A DNA stretch of 64,000 nucleotides from positions 682,001 through 746,000 of the forward strand of contig CBDCSE010000001.1 of assembly GCA_965221405.1 (NCBI GenBank), read 5' to 3'. The notes under the pieces were generated by a model. The model was not told the DNA's origin. It made no database searches and was given only the letters and a program-made list of their open reading frames with translations. This document shows, piece by piece, positions 1 through 9,110 of the stretch; position 1 is the stretch's first letter, and every line of letters begins with the position of its first letter. Position numbers and translations under genes: made by a program. The stretch is from JAPOUP01 sp965221405. Lineage in GTDB: Bacteria; Pseudomonadota; Alphaproteobacteria; Rhodobacterales; Rhodobacteraceae.

Positions 1-1
1 T

Positions 2-1354
2 TTCGTCGAGACGCTGTATACATTTGACTCGGGCTGGAACATCGCGCCGCTCCTGGCGACGGACCTGCCGACGATTTCCGAGGATGGCAAGACCTACACG
101 ATCGGCCTCCGTGAGGGCGTCACCTTCCACGACGGGTCCTCAATGGAGGCCAATGACGTCGTCGCGTCGCTCAATCGTTGGCTGGAGGTGGCCACGCGCG
201 GCAAGGGCGTGGCCGACAAGGTGTCCTCGGTGGAAGCCACCGGAGAATATGAGGTCACAATCACCATGAACGAGCCATACTCGCCGCTTCTGTCGCTTCT
301 GGCGTTCTCGAACTCCGCCGCCGCCGTCTATCCGGAAGAAATCATCGGCGAGTCGATTGACAATGTTATCGGGACCGGCCCCTACATGATCGCCGAGCAT
401 GTGCCGGACCAGTACCTGCAGCTGGTGCGTTTTGACGGATATTCCTCGCGCGCCGAGCCATCAAATGGCGCCGCGGGTGCGCGCAACCAGGTTCCCGAAG
501 AGATCCGTTTTGTACCCGTGCCGGATCCGAATACACGCGTCGAGAGCCTGCTGGCGGGCGAAGTCGCTTTTGCTGACGGTTTGCCGGCGGAAAGCCTGGC
601 GCGCCTGGAAGGCTCCGAAGCGGCGGACCCGATCCTTCTGAAGCCTTTCGGCTGGCCGATCTTCGCCATCAATCACAAGGACGGCCTGCTGACCGACAAG
701 GCCATACGCCAGGCGCTGCAGGCCGCTCTGCCGATCGATGACATGTTGTTCGCCGCTTTCGGCGACGAAAACTTCTTCATCGTTGACGGGCCGATGTACC
801 CTGAGGGCTGGGCATGGAGGACCGACGCCGGAACTGAAATGTTCAACCAGAACGATCAGGCCAAGGCCGGGGAACTGCTGCAAAGCGCCGGTTATGACGG
901 GACACCGCTCAGGATCCTGACATCACGTCAGTACGAGTTCCACTTCAAGATGGCCGAAGTCGCGAAGGCGGCACTTGAGGCGGCGGGCTTTGCGGTACAG
1001 ATGGACGTGGTCGACTGGGCAACCCTGGGTCAGCGCCGTAACGATCCGGCACTCTGGGACATCTACATCACCCACTCTCCGTTCCTTCCCGAACCAGCCC
1101 TGACCAGCCTTTACGCAAAAACGTCCCGTCTGGGGTGGGCGAACCCGGAAAAGGATGCGATCCTTACCGCGTTCACCACCGAGACGGATCCGGCCATGCG
1201 TCAGGACCTGTTCGCCCAACTGCAGGAACAGGTTTTCGAGGATGTTGGATTCATCAAGATCGGCGGTTTCAACGCACTGACGGGTGCCTCAAAGGGGCTT
1301 GAAGGGATCACCTCCACGCCCTGGCCGTTTTTCTGGAATGCCCGGATGAATTGA
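2..1354 (+). CDS. ABC transporter substrate-binding protein, SBP_bac_5 (DppA/OppA) family, 5' partial
   Basis: Periplasmic binding component of a peptide/opine-type ABC importer. The frame is already open at base 2, so the signal peptide and N-terminus lie before the window; about 450 residues are visible. The family signature is seen near bases 90-190 ('TYTIGLREGVTFHDGS' then 'ANDVVASLNRWLE'), followed by the two-lobe pattern typical of cluster C binding proteins (for example 'TGPYMIAEHVPDQYLQLVRF'). It is followed after 52 bases by two permeases, a hydrolase and two ATPases, so it is the receptor of that importer. The ligand cannot be read from sequence; the embedded amidohydrolase and PLP enzyme suggest an N-acylated or amino-acid-like compound rather than ordinary dipeptides. 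Confidence 0.93.
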   Translation, partial: FVETLYTFDSGWNIAPLLATDLPTISEDGKTYTIGLREGVTFHDGSSMEANDVVASLNRWLEVATRGKGVADKVSSVEATGEYEVTITMNEPYSPLLSLLAFSNSAAAVYPEEIIGESIDNVIGTGPYMIAEHVPDQYLQLVRFDGYSSRAEPSNGAAGARNQVPEEIRFVPVPDPNTRVESLLAGEVAFADGLPAESLARLEGSEAADPILLKPFGWPIFAINHKDGLLTDKAIRQALQAALPIDDMLFAAFGDENFFIVDGPMYPEGWAWRTDAGTEMFNQNDQAKAGELLQSAGYDGTPLRILTSRQYEFHFKMAEVAKAALEAAGFAVQMDVVDWATLGQRRNDPALWDIYITHSPFLPEPALTSLYAKTSRLGWANPEKDAILTAFTTETDPAMRQDLFAQLQEQVFEDVGFIKIGGFNALTGASKGLEGITSTPWPFFWNARMN

Positions 1355-1406
1355 CCTACACTGTGGGGGCCGGCCCGTCCGGTCCCCAAACCGCCGGTTA
1401 AATCGC

Positions 1407-2348
1407 ATGCGCGGCTACCTGATACGTCGTCTCCTGGGGATGGCTATTGTCATTTTTCTGGTCCTGACAATTGCGTTCATTATAGTTCGACTTGCGCCGG
1501 GCGACCCCGCGGCTCTGATGCTGGGTCCTGAGGCCACCGTGGAGGATGCTGCCGAACTGCGTCGGCAACTCGGGCTCGACCAGCCGATCATCGTGCAGTA
1601 TCTCGCATTCGTAGGTAATGCCGTTCGCGGTGATCTGGGCACGTCGATCTTCTTCAGACAGCCAGTGACCGAGGTGCTTTTGGGTCGGGCGGAGCCGACG
1701 GTCTTCCTTTCACTCTTTTCGCTGATAATCGCCTTGATCATTGCCGTTCCAATTGGAATTTATGTTGCCTACCGGCGGGGTTCTTTCCTTGACCAAGCCG
1801 CGATCAGCACAGCCATGCTCGCCGCGTCAGTGCCAAGTTTCTGGACCGGACTCATGCTCCAGAGATACCTTGCCACCGATCTGGGCTGGTTCCCCGCATC
1901 GGGCTACGGCGGCCCAGACGCGCTTTTCTGGGAGCGAATGAGGCATCTGCTGCTGCCCTCGATTGTGCTCGGCATCGTCAATTCCGCACTCATCCTGCGC
2001 TTCACGCGCACATCGATGCTGGATATTCTGGGCGAGGATTTCATCCGGGCCGCACGCTCGAAAGGTATGGGTGAGGTGCGCGTCATACTACGCCATGCGC
2101 TCAAAAATGCCGCGATCCCGATCATAACCGTGATTGGCCTGACTTTTGCGCTGCTGGTGTCCGGCGCCGTTGTGACCGAACGCGTTTTCAATATCCCGGG
2201 CATGGGCAACCTCGTGGTCAGTGCGGTATTGCGCCGGGATTATCCTGTCATCCAGGGAACGCTGATCGTGGTCGCGTCACTTTATGTCCTTATCAACCTT
2301 TTGACGGACCTTGCCTATCTAATGGTTGACAAACGGGTGAAGTACTGA
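1407..2348 (+). CDS. ABC transporter permease, DppB type
   Basis: Inner-membrane permease subunit (BPD_transp_1, 313 residues, the usual DppB length). It opens with 'MRGYLIRRLLGMAIVIFLV', has the DppB-specific periplasmic stretch around residues 30-90 ('APGDPAALMLGPEATVED') and the EAA loop near residues 210-225 ('EDFIRAARSKGMGE') that contacts the ATPases. About six membrane segments are apparent. Its TGA overlaps the ATG of the next gene by one base (TGATG at 2346-2350), implying translational coupling. Confidence 0.95.
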   Translation: MRGYLIRRLLGMAIVIFLVLTIAFIIVRLAPGDPAALMLGPEATVEDAAELRRQLGLDQPIIVQYLAFVGNAVRGDLGTSIFFRQPVTEVLLGRAEPTVFLSLFSLIIALIIAVPIGIYVAYRRGSFLDQAAISTAMLAASVPSFWTGLMLQRYLATDLGWFPASGYGGPDALFWERMRHLLLPSIVLGIVNSALILRFTRTSMLDILGEDFIRAARSKGMGEVRVILRHALKNAAIPIITVIGLTFALLVSGAVVTERVFNIPGMGNLVVSAVLRRDYPVIQGTLIVVASLYVLINLLTDLAYLMVDKRVKY

Positions 2349-3208
2349 TGGCCGACGCACCCAACTCTCCGGGCGAGGTGAAATTCCTCGATCTTCTTTT
2401 TTCGCGGCGCGCGGTTCTTCTGGCGCTGATTTTCCTTTCGGCCATTGTTTTGCTGTGCGCGTGCGCACCTTGGGTCGCGCGGGGTGATCCAGACGAGATG
2501 AATGTGCGCGCGCGCCTTACCGAACCCGGTGCCGATTACTGGCTGGGCGCCGACGCCTTTGGCCGGGATGTCGCCTCACGCCTGCTTTATGCCGGTCGTG
2601 TCTCGCTCGGCGTCGGGCTCGGCGTTGCCGCCCTCTCTTCGCTTGTCGGAATAGCCATTGGTCTATGTGCCGGATTCTTCAAGCGGTTTGACGCACCGCT
2701 TTCACGCCTTGTCGACGCGATGATGGCGTTTCCCGACATTCTTCTGGCCATTGCGTTGGTGTCGATCATGGGAGGTTCGGCGATCAACGTGGTCATCGCG
2801 CTTTCCATTGTCTATGCCCCGCGGATCGCTCGCGTCGTACGCGCCTCGACACTTGTAATCCGGGAGCTTCCATTCGTTGAGGCCGCAACCGCGCTCGGCG
2901 TGACGACCCCGTCAATCATGGTGCGCCATGTGCTTCCGAACATTCTGTCCCCGATCATCGTCCAGGCAACCTTTATTTTCGCCTATGCCATGCTCGCTGA
3001 GGCAGGTCTCAGCTTTCTGGGGGTGGGTATTGACCCATCGACGCCCACCTGGGGCACGATGGTCAACGAAGGCCGACAATATCTCGACCAGGCAATGTTT
3101 CTCATACTGCTGCCGGGGCTGGCCATCTCGATCTCCGTTCTGGCGCTTCAACTCATAGGCGATGGGTTACGCGACGCGCTTGATCCGCGTCTGGCACGGG
3201 GTCTCTGA
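2348..3208 (+). CDS. ABC transporter permease, DppC type
   Basis: Second permease subunit (286 residues). It has the DppC N-terminal module with one membrane segment, the 'YWLGADAFGRDVASRLLYAG' motif near residues 60-80 that is diagnostic of DppC/OppC, and the EAA loop near residue 176 ('FVEAATALGVTT'). It is coupled to the preceding permease by TGATG and is followed one base after its stop by the amidohydrolase gene, so the operon continues. Confidence 0.95.
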   Translation: MADAPNSPGEVKFLDLLFSRRAVLLALIFLSAIVLLCACAPWVARGDPDEMNVRARLTEPGADYWLGADAFGRDVASRLLYAGRVSLGVGLGVAALSSLVGIAIGLCAGFFKRFDAPLSRLVDAMMAFPDILLAIALVSIMGGSAINVVIALSIVYAPRIARVVRASTLVIRELPFVEAATALGVTTPSIMVRHVLPNILSPIIVQATFIFAYAMLAEAGLSFLGVGIDPSTPTWGTMVNEGRQYLDQAMFLILLPGLAISISVLALQLIGDGLRDALDPRLARGL

Positions 3209-3209
3209 C

Positions 3210-4325
3210 ATGGCGCTGACGCTGCGAAACTTCCGTCCCGTTGGGTTTGACGCCGCCCCATCCGAAATTCACATAGACGACAATGGGATGATCGCCGAAA
3301 CGTCCCGGACCAATGCCAGGGTGGTCGACGCAAAGGGTTCATTCCTGTCCTCCGGATGGTGTGATCTGCACGTCCATGTCTGGCATGGCGGCACCGACAT
3401 CTCCGTCCGCGCCTCCGACGCGGGCCGCCCGACAGGTGTGACCGCGATGGCGGACGCCGGCTCAGCTGGCGAGGCGACGTTTCACGGATTGCGGGAATAT
3501 GTGATCGAGAAGCAGGCCGAGACGGTCCGGGCCTTTCTCAACATCGGATCTATCGGACTTGTCGCCTGCAACCGGGTCCCGGAGCTGATTGATCTCAGAT
3601 TTATCGATGTGGACCGGATGCTGGAGGTGGCGGAAGCCAACTCGGATGTCATCTGCGGCATAAAAGTCCGTGCGTCCGGTGTGATTTCAGGAGCCTGGGG
3701 CATCGGTCCGGCCAGAATCGCCAAGCGTGTCGCGGAAATCCTGGACATGCCACTCATGGTTCATATTGGAGAGCCCTTGCCCCTGATCGACGAGGTATTT
3801 GACCTCCTCGGCCCCGGAGACATCGTCACGCACTGTTTTAACGGGAAGCGGGCCGGGTCGATCGCGGATACCCCGGCGCTGTTCGCCCAGGCCAAACGCC
3901 TGGCCGCAGAAGGCGTATTGATGGATATCGGTCACGGTCAGGCATCGTTTTGCTTTGAAACCGCACGGAAGGCGATCGGCGACGCGTTGCTGCCGTTCTC
4001 GATCTCGACCGATCTGCACAAACGCAATATCTGCGGGCCGGTGCATGATCTGGCAACCACCATGACGAAGCTTCTGGCCATGGGCTTGCCTTTCGATGAA
4101 GTGCTCTCCAGCGTCACCGAGCGCCCCCGGTCGGTTCTGGGACTGGGTGCCCGCAATGGACTGACACCGGGAGAGCGGGCGGATCTCACCGTGTTTGACC
4201 TCGTCGACAGTGATCTGGTCGCCACCGACAGTCAGGGCGCGACGGCTCGCCTGTCCAAAGTGTTTGAGCCGCGTTTCACCGTTCTCGGCGCTTCGGAGGA
4301 ACCGGCGGCGCGGAGGGTCGCATGA
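3210..4325 (+). CDS. amidohydrolase/deacetylase family metallohydrolase (COG3964)
   Basis: Cytoplasmic amidohydrolase-superfamily enzyme, 371 residues from the ATG at 3210, chosen because it lies one base after the preceding stop. Metal-site elements are in order: HxH at about residues 55-57 ('CDLHVHVWHGG'), the lysine expected to be carboxylated at about 151 ('GIKVRASG'), histidines near 184 ('MVHIGE') and 207 ('THCFNG'), and the catalytic aspartate near 267 ('STDLHK'). COG3964 proteins are often misnamed dihydroorotases; characterised members hydrolyse acetylated hydroxy acids. They are commonly neighbours of SelA-like PLP enzymes, as here (6752-7951). Its position inside an importer operon suggests it processes the imported compound. 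Confidence 0.9.
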   Translation: MALTLRNFRPVGFDAAPSEIHIDDNGMIAETSRTNARVVDAKGSFLSSGWCDLHVHVWHGGTDISVRASDAGRPTGVTAMADAGSAGEATFHGLREYVIEKQAETVRAFLNIGSIGLVACNRVPELIDLRFIDVDRMLEVAEANSDVICGIKVRASGVISGAWGIGPARIAKRVAEILDMPLMVHIGEPLPLIDEVFDLLGPGDIVTHCFNGKRAGSIADTPALFAQAKRLAAEGVLMDIGHGQASFCFETARKAIGDALLPFSISTDLHKRNICGPVHDLATTMTKLLAMGLPFDEVLSSVTERPRSVLGLGARNGLTPGERADLTVFDLVDSDLVATDSQGATARLSKVFEPRFTVLGASEEPAARRVA

Positions 4326-5317
4326 GTGATACGATCCTCGACGTCCGGAACCTTAGGGTTGAATTCGGTTCGCGGGAATCGTCGGTAACGGCGTTACGGG
4401 ACGTAAGCTTTTCTCTGCGAAGAGGGCGCACTCTGGCGCTTGTCGGCGAAAGCGGATCGGGCAAGTCCGTATCATCGCTGGCGATCATGAGGCTTTTGCC
4501 GAACAACGGGGCGATCACGGGCGGCGCCATCACCTATCGTTCCCGCGAAGGGACGCTTAGACAGATCGATAAGGCCGGACGGCAGATGATGCGCGGATTA
4601 CGCGGTGCCGAAATCGCCATGATCTTTCAGGAACCCATGTCATCGCTCAATCCGCTTTTTTCAATCGGGGACCAGATCGGTGAGATGCTGATGCTACACA
4701 CCGATCTTGATGCGGCCGCACGACGGAAATGTGTTCTGGAGATACTGGAACTGGTCGAGATCCCGGCCGCGGCGACGCGTCTGGGAACTTATCCGCATGA
4801 GTTGTCCGGCGGCATGCGGCAGCGCGTGATGATCGCTATGGCCTTGGTGTGCAACCCCGCATTGCTGATTGCCGACGAGCCCACGACAGCGCTTGACGTG
4901 ACTATCCAAGCCCAGATCCTGGACCTTATGCGTCGGCTTCAGAAAGAGTTGGGCATGTCCATCCTGTTCATAACCCATGACATGGGCGTGGTGGCCGAGA
5001 TGGCCGACGACGTGGCGGTGATGTATGCCGGTGCGATTGTCGAGCGGGCCGATGCTGAGACCCTTTTTGGATCCACGCAACATCCCTATACCGCGGGTCT
5101 TCTCGCCTCGATCCCGAGTTCTGGCCGGGGAGAGTGGGAGCGTCTGGTCCCGATTCCCGGTACGGTGCCGCCATTACATGCGATACCGGACGGATGTGCC
5201 TTCGCGCCGCGCTGCGGCCGCGTCCGGGATGGGTGCGAAGCACCGGTTCCGCTACGTGAGACCGGCGACGGCCACCACATCGCCTGCATCAACCCGGTTG
5301 AATTGGCCCATGCTTGA
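4322..5317 (+). CDS. ABC transporter ATP-binding protein, DppD type
   Basis: First ATPase of the importer (331 residues). Walker A 'GESGSGKS' near residue 42, Q-loop 'IFQEPMSSLNP', signature 'LSGGMRQRV' near 161, Walker B 'LLIADEPTTALD' near 181. The C-terminal oligopeptide-transporter extension carries cysteines ('GCAFAPRCGRVRDGCEA') of the kind proposed to hold an Fe-S cluster in DppD/OppD. It starts inside the previous gene's stop (ATGA at 4322-4325). Confidence 0.95.
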   Translation: MSDTILDVRNLRVEFGSRESSVTALRDVSFSLRRGRTLALVGESGSGKSVSSLAIMRLLPNNGAITGGAITYRSREGTLRQIDKAGRQMMRGLRGAEIAMIFQEPMSSLNPLFSIGDQIGEMLMLHTDLDAAARRKCVLEILELVEIPAAATRLGTYPHELSGGMRQRVMIAMALVCNPALLIADEPTTALDVTIQAQILDLMRRLQKELGMSILFITHDMGVVAEMADDVAVMYAGAIVERADAETLFGSTQHPYTAGLLASIPSSGRGEWERLVPIPGTVPPLHAIPDGCAFAPRCGRVRDGCEAPVPLRETGDGHHIACINPVELAHA

Positions 5318-6281
5318 TACTGCCGCCCATGAACCCCTAATACGGATCCGCAATCTGTCCAAGCGGTTCCACAGCCCCCGTGGCACCGTTCACGCGGTAA
5401 GTGACGTCAGTTTTGACATTCCGCGTGGTTCCATTACCGGACTCGTTGGCGAAAGCGGATCGGGAAAAACCACCCTTGGCCGAGCTTTGCTGCGATTGAT
5501 TGAACCGAGTGAGGGCCAGACGATTTTTGACGGCTCGGATCTGAACGTGCTGAAGCCCAAGGCGCTGCGCACGATGCGTAAACGCATGCAGATCATTTTC
5601 CAGGATCCGGTTTCCTCACTTAATCCGCGGCTGAAAGTCGGTTCGATCATCGCCGAGGGGCTTCGTGCGCACGACGTAGGTACGTCGACCGGCAGGAAAG
5701 AGCGGGTTACCGCCCTGCTGGAAGAGGTTGGTCTTTCGCCTGACGCAATGTTTCGCTTTCCACATGAGTTTTCGGGAGGCCAGCGGCAGCGTATCGGCAT
5801 CGCCCGCGCCCTAGCGCTGGAACCCGACTTTATCGTGGCGGACGAAAGCGTATCAGCGCTCGACGTCTCCATTCAGGCCCAGATCCTGAACCTTCTGCTT
5901 GAGCTGCGCGATCGGCGCAATCTCACGATGCTGTTCATCGCCCATGATCTGTCGGTGGTGAAGTATCTCTGCGATCAGATTGTGGTTATGTATCTGGGCC
6001 GCATCGCCGAAATCGGCCCTTCCCGGCACCTCTACTCCACTCCTGGTCACCCTTATACGCAGGCGTTGCTTTCCGCCGTTCCCGTGCCCGATCCAGCGGC
6101 GGTGCGCAATCGTACCATTCTGAAAGGTGACATTCCAAGCCCGCTCGATCCACCCAGCGGTTGCGTCTTTCGCACCCGCTGCCTTTACGCTGATGGGCCT
6201 TGCGCCGCCAAAGTGCCCGCCCCCCGTCGCGCGGGTGCAAACCACATCGTCTGCTGCCGGAAGTTTGATGTCGAAGACTGA
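5310..6281 (+). CDS. ABC transporter ATP-binding protein, DppF type
   Basis: Second ATPase (323 residues from the ATG at 5310, which overlaps the previous gene by 8 bases; the frame is open further upstream but that part is antisense-like and unrelated). Walker A 'GESGSGKTTLGRALL', signature 'FSGGQRQRIGIARAL', Walker B 'FIVADESVSALD', and a C-terminal cysteine-rich end 'GCVFRTRCLYADGPCAAK'. It pairs with the DppD-type ATPase to power the two permeases. Confidence 0.95.
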   Translation: MLDTAAHEPLIRIRNLSKRFHSPRGTVHAVSDVSFDIPRGSITGLVGESGSGKTTLGRALLRLIEPSEGQTIFDGSDLNVLKPKALRTMRKRMQIIFQDPVSSLNPRLKVGSIIAEGLRAHDVGTSTGRKERVTALLEEVGLSPDAMFRFPHEFSGGQRQRIGIARALALEPDFIVADESVSALDVSIQAQILNLLLELRDRRNLTMLFIAHDLSVVKYLCDQIVVMYLGRIAEIGPSRHLYSTPGHPYTQALLSAVPVPDPAAVRNRTILKGDIPSPLDPPSGCVFRTRCLYADGPCAAKVPAPRRAGANHIVCCRKFDVED

Positions 6282-6762
6282 TCTGCAAACCCCTGAAGCC
6301 AGACTTGGTCGACTTGGGATCATACTTCCCGAAGCGCCACCTTCGCCGATTGGTGCGTTCTGTAACGTAAGGGTGCACGGCGAACTGGCCTATGTTTCGG
6401 GACAGGGTCCAGTGATGGCCAATGGTACGCCATTGCGGGGCAAGGTCGGGGGTGACGTCGATGTGGAAACAGCCCGCGAGCATGCGAAACTGGTCACGAT
6501 CAACATGCTTTCGGCGCTCCGTGCCAGATTCGGTACGCTCGACAAAGTCACGGGCGTGGTAAAACTCCTCGGTCTCGTGAATGCCACAACCGACTTCGAG
6601 CGGCATCCCTACGTGATTGACGGTGCCTCGACCTTGCTGGCCGATGTATTTGGCCCCGAGGGTGTGCATGCGCGCTCCTCGTTTGGTGTCGCATCCCTGC
6701 CCAACCGTATCACCGTGGAGATCGAAAGCATCTTTTCATTGGACGTAGGCTATGACCGATAA
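6268..6762 (+). CDS. RidA/YjgF-family protein
   Basis: 164-residue RidA-superfamily protein; the ATG at 6268 overlaps the end of the ATPase gene by 14 bases. It shows the family fold pattern 'GAFCNVRVHGELAYVSGQGP' and 'RARFGTLDKVTGVVKL', with the arginine-containing end 'ARSSFGVASLPN'. RidA proteins hydrolyse reactive enamine/imine intermediates released by PLP enzymes. The next gene is such an enzyme and overlaps this one, so the pair plausibly handles an imine product. It is longer than classical RidA (about 128 residues), matching the YjgF-like subgroup with an N-terminal extension. Confidence 0.88.
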   Translation: MSKTDLQTPEARLGRLGIILPEAPPSPIGAFCNVRVHGELAYVSGQGPVMANGTPLRGKVGGDVDVETAREHAKLVTINMLSALRARFGTLDKVTGVVKLLGLVNATTDFERHPYVIDGASTLLADVFGPEGVHARSSFGVASLPNRITVEIESIFSLDVGYDR

Positions 6763-7951
6763 ACCACCCCTTGGACTTTCGCCCGTAATCAATGTGTCCG
6801 GCACGATGACAGGTCTCGGGGCATCCATCACATCTTCCGCCGTCCGTGATGCCACCGCTTCGATGATGGGCCATTTCGTCAACATGCACGAGCTGCAGAC
6901 CCGCGCGAGCGAGGTCATCGAACGCCTTACAGGCGCCCAGGCCGGGTTCATGACAGCGTCGGCCTCGGCAGGGATCAGCCTTTCCGTCGCCGGCTGCATG
7001 ACCGGTATCGATCCCGGCCGCGTGGAGGCCCTACCCCGCAACCCTGGCTCCAAACCCAGGATTGCGGTTCAGTTGGGCCATCTCTGCCATTACGGTGCGC
7101 CGGTGTCGCAGTCAGTCGAGATTGCGGGTGGAGAGATCCTGCCCGTGGGGCAATCGACGCTCTGCACAGACCACGCGCTTCGCACGGCCATGGGCCCAGA
7201 GGTTTCGGCAGCGCTTTTTGTCGTGTCGCATCATGTGGTTCACTACGGGCAGGTTCCGCTGAAACGCTTTGCGGACATTGCCCATGAGGCGGACATACCT
7301 GTCATCGCCGATGCGGCATCGGAATACGATCTGCGCGGATTTCTGGCCGATGGCGCGGATATCGTAATCTATTCCGGCCATAAGTTTCTGGGCGGACCCA
7401 CCTCGGGAATTGTTGCGGGCAGGCGCGATCTGGTGCGTGCGGCATATCTGCAGAACATGGGGATTGGCCGAGGCATGAAAATCGGCAAAGAGAGCATCGC
7501 CGGCGCGATCGCCGCGCTCGAAGCCTGGGAGATGCGGGATCATGAGGGTATCAGGGAGCGGGAAAAGGCGGCGCTGGATCTCTGGACCGAGGCACTGGCC
7601 GGGATCGACGGGGTAACGGCAACGCCTGTCCCCGATCCGACAGGAAATCCGCTTGATCGCCTGCAGGTCATGATCGACGCCAGAAGATTGGGGGCGGACG
7701 CCTCCGGTGTAGCCTCCGCTCTGGCAAACCGGCCGACCCCGGTTATCGTGCGCAACCACGAAGTGGAGCTTGGATACTTTCAGCTTGATCCATGCAACCT
7801 CAAACCCGGCCAGGCCGAAATCGTGGCTCACGCGCTTCGCGAATTACTGACGGATCATGTCGCGCTCGGTCAGCTCCCGGAGGACCTTGCGTCGGCGCGA
7901 AATGGCGGAACGGACGGTTACCTCTGCTGGGGCAGAGAAGAAGGGGAATAG
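6752..7951 (+). CDS. SelA-like/DgaE-like PLP-dependent enzyme
   Basis: Fold-type I PLP enzyme of 399 residues, related to L-seryl-tRNA(Sec) selenium transferase and D-glucosaminate-6-phosphate ammonia-lyase. The PLP lysine is in 'VIYSGHKFLGGPTSG' (near residue 212) and the preceding aspartate in 'VIADAASEYDLRG'. It overlaps the RidA gene by 11 bases and ends the operon. Such proteins commonly travel with COG3964 amidohydrolases and are usually not real selenocysteine synthases; no other Sec machinery is visible. The likely chemistry is alpha,beta-elimination or ammonia loss on the hydrolysed import product, with RidA clearing the imine; this is inference. Confidence 0.87.
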   Translation: MTDKPPLGLSPVINVSGTMTGLGASITSSAVRDATASMMGHFVNMHELQTRASEVIERLTGAQAGFMTASASAGISLSVAGCMTGIDPGRVEALPRNPGSKPRIAVQLGHLCHYGAPVSQSVEIAGGEILPVGQSTLCTDHALRTAMGPEVSAALFVVSHHVVHYGQVPLKRFADIAHEADIPVIADAASEYDLRGFLADGADIVIYSGHKFLGGPTSGIVAGRRDLVRAAYLQNMGIGRGMKIGKESIAGAIAALEAWEMRDHEGIREREKAALDLWTEALAGIDGVTATPVPDPTGNPLDRLQVMIDARRLGADASGVASALANRPTPVIVRNHEVELGYFQLDPCNLKPGQAEIVAHALRELLTDHVALGQLPEDLASARNGGTDGYLCWGREEGE

Positions 7952-8250
7952 GCACCCTTGACGCCCATGTTGTCGCCAACACGCATGCCTATGATGATAT
8001 CCATCACTCTTCGAATCAGTTCTTGAGGAAGAAGGGTTCGAAAGTAGCTGGCGGACGTGATGGGCACCTGTTGCGCCTCGATCACTGGATAACTGCGCCA
8101 TAGGTCAGGAGCATAGCCGCGGCGTACTGGATATCTGTATGAAAGATTGGGGAGCCGGTTTCGATTCGAAACTCCGAAGACTCCATCCAATCGCATTTTC
8201 CCACCCCGGCCGGAAAAGCTTTGACGCCCTTCGGCGGGAAGCGAGGGCAT
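7918..8250 (-). CDS. unassigned 110-residue ORF coupled to the IclR gene
   Basis: An open frame whose ATG overlaps the IclR stop by one base (TGATG on the minus strand at 8252-8248), the junction used by coupled genes. The middle ('LPNLSYRYPVRRGYAPDLW', 'LLPQELIRRVMDIIIGMRVG') has balanced composition, unlike shadow frames, but I recognise no family, and its last residues run into the 3' end of the convergent PLP-enzyme gene. It may be a remnant of a longer gene. Apart from this ORF the 7952-8249 stretch shows nothing. Confidence 0.3.
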   Translation of the reverse strand: MPSLPAEGRQSFSGRGGKMRLDGVFGVSNRNRLPNLSYRYPVRRGYAPDLWRSYPVIEAQQVPITSASYFRTLLPQELIRRVMDIIIGMRVGDNMGVKGAYSPSSLPQQR

Positions 8251-9020
8251 CAGCTGGGCAATACGGCGCGGTCAACGTTCTTTGCGGCTCTGGTCACGGC
8301 CTGGATGAATTGCGGTAACTCCGCGCGTGCACGCGATTCAGGCAATACGATCGAGATTGTGGCGATACATGCCCCTTGTTCGTCACAGATGGGAGACGCG
8401 ATGCAGGCGACGGCATATTCTGATGCACCCATCTGAACGGCAACTCGTGCCTTGAATTCGTTACCGGACACTTGAGCCAGCCGGTCCGCGTCGGTTTCAG
8501 CCAACCCGGTTTCGGAAGGCCGGGCCGTATCGGAAAAAATCTCGCGTCGTTCCTCGGCTGGAAGATGTCCAAGCAATAGACGGCCCGATGCTGTCCAATT
8601 TAGCGGAACCCGCGTCCCGACCTCGGACGCGACGTTGAAATGCCCTTTGCCGCGGACCATTCCTATGACGCTCATCATATCCTCGTCGCGGACGCAGATC
8701 TGCACCGTTTCCCCAACCTCGGCGCAAAGCCGTTCCATTTCCCGTCTGGCGTCGGCAAACGCGTCCATCCTCGCGCGATAGGTCAAGCCGTACCGCATAA
8801 GGCGTGGCCCGAGCCATAAAATGCCATCCTTGTCGCGGACAAGCATCGCACGGTCGACCAGTTCTTCGGTGATCTTGTAGACGGTCGAGGGAGGTGCTCC
8901 CACCACGCGTGCCAATTCGTAGGCATTCATCGGCTCAGCGCGCTCGGTCAGAACATCGAGTATCTGCAATGCCCTGTCGATTGCGCCCACTCGTTTCCTC
9001 GGGATTCCGCCATCCTTCAC
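8250..9020 (-). CDS. IclR-family transcriptional regulator
   Basis: 256 residues. The N-terminal winged helix is 'AIDRALQILDVLTERAEPMN' to 'PPSTVYKITEELVDRAML'. The C-terminal effector domain carries family marks 'LNWTASGRLLLGHLP' and 'ACIASPICDEQGACIATISI'. It faces the importer operon tail to tail, so it is a plausible but unproven regulator of that operon; IclR proteins often control nearby catabolic genes. The 9021-9110 region upstream would hold its promoter; I see no convincing -35/-10 pair. Confidence 0.93.
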   Translation of the reverse strand: MKDGGIPRKRVGAIDRALQILDVLTERAEPMNAYELARVVGAPPSTVYKITEELVDRAMLVRDKDGILWLGPRLMRYGLTYRARMDAFADARREMERLCAEVGETVQICVRDEDMMSVIGMVRGKGHFNVASEVGTRVPLNWTASGRLLLGHLPAEERREIFSDTARPSETGLAETDADRLAQVSGNEFKARVAVQMGASEYAVACIASPICDEQGACIATISIVLPESRARAELPQFIQAVTRAAKNVDRAVLPS

Positions 9021-9110
9021 ATGTCACCTGAACGACTGCCTGCGAATGTCTCGACCTAGCAGGATTTACATAGTTATGCAATGGGGCTTATATACTGAAT
9101 CTTATGTAAT

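Noticed and set aside
5025..5309. 95-codon upstream extension of the DppF-type ATPase
   Set aside because: It overlaps the DppD-type gene and has no DppF resemblance; the ATG at 5310 fits the family.
6752..7951. genuine selenocysteine synthase (SelA)
   Set aside because: Only the fold is shared; no selB, selD or tRNA-Sec is visible and the neighbours are catabolic.
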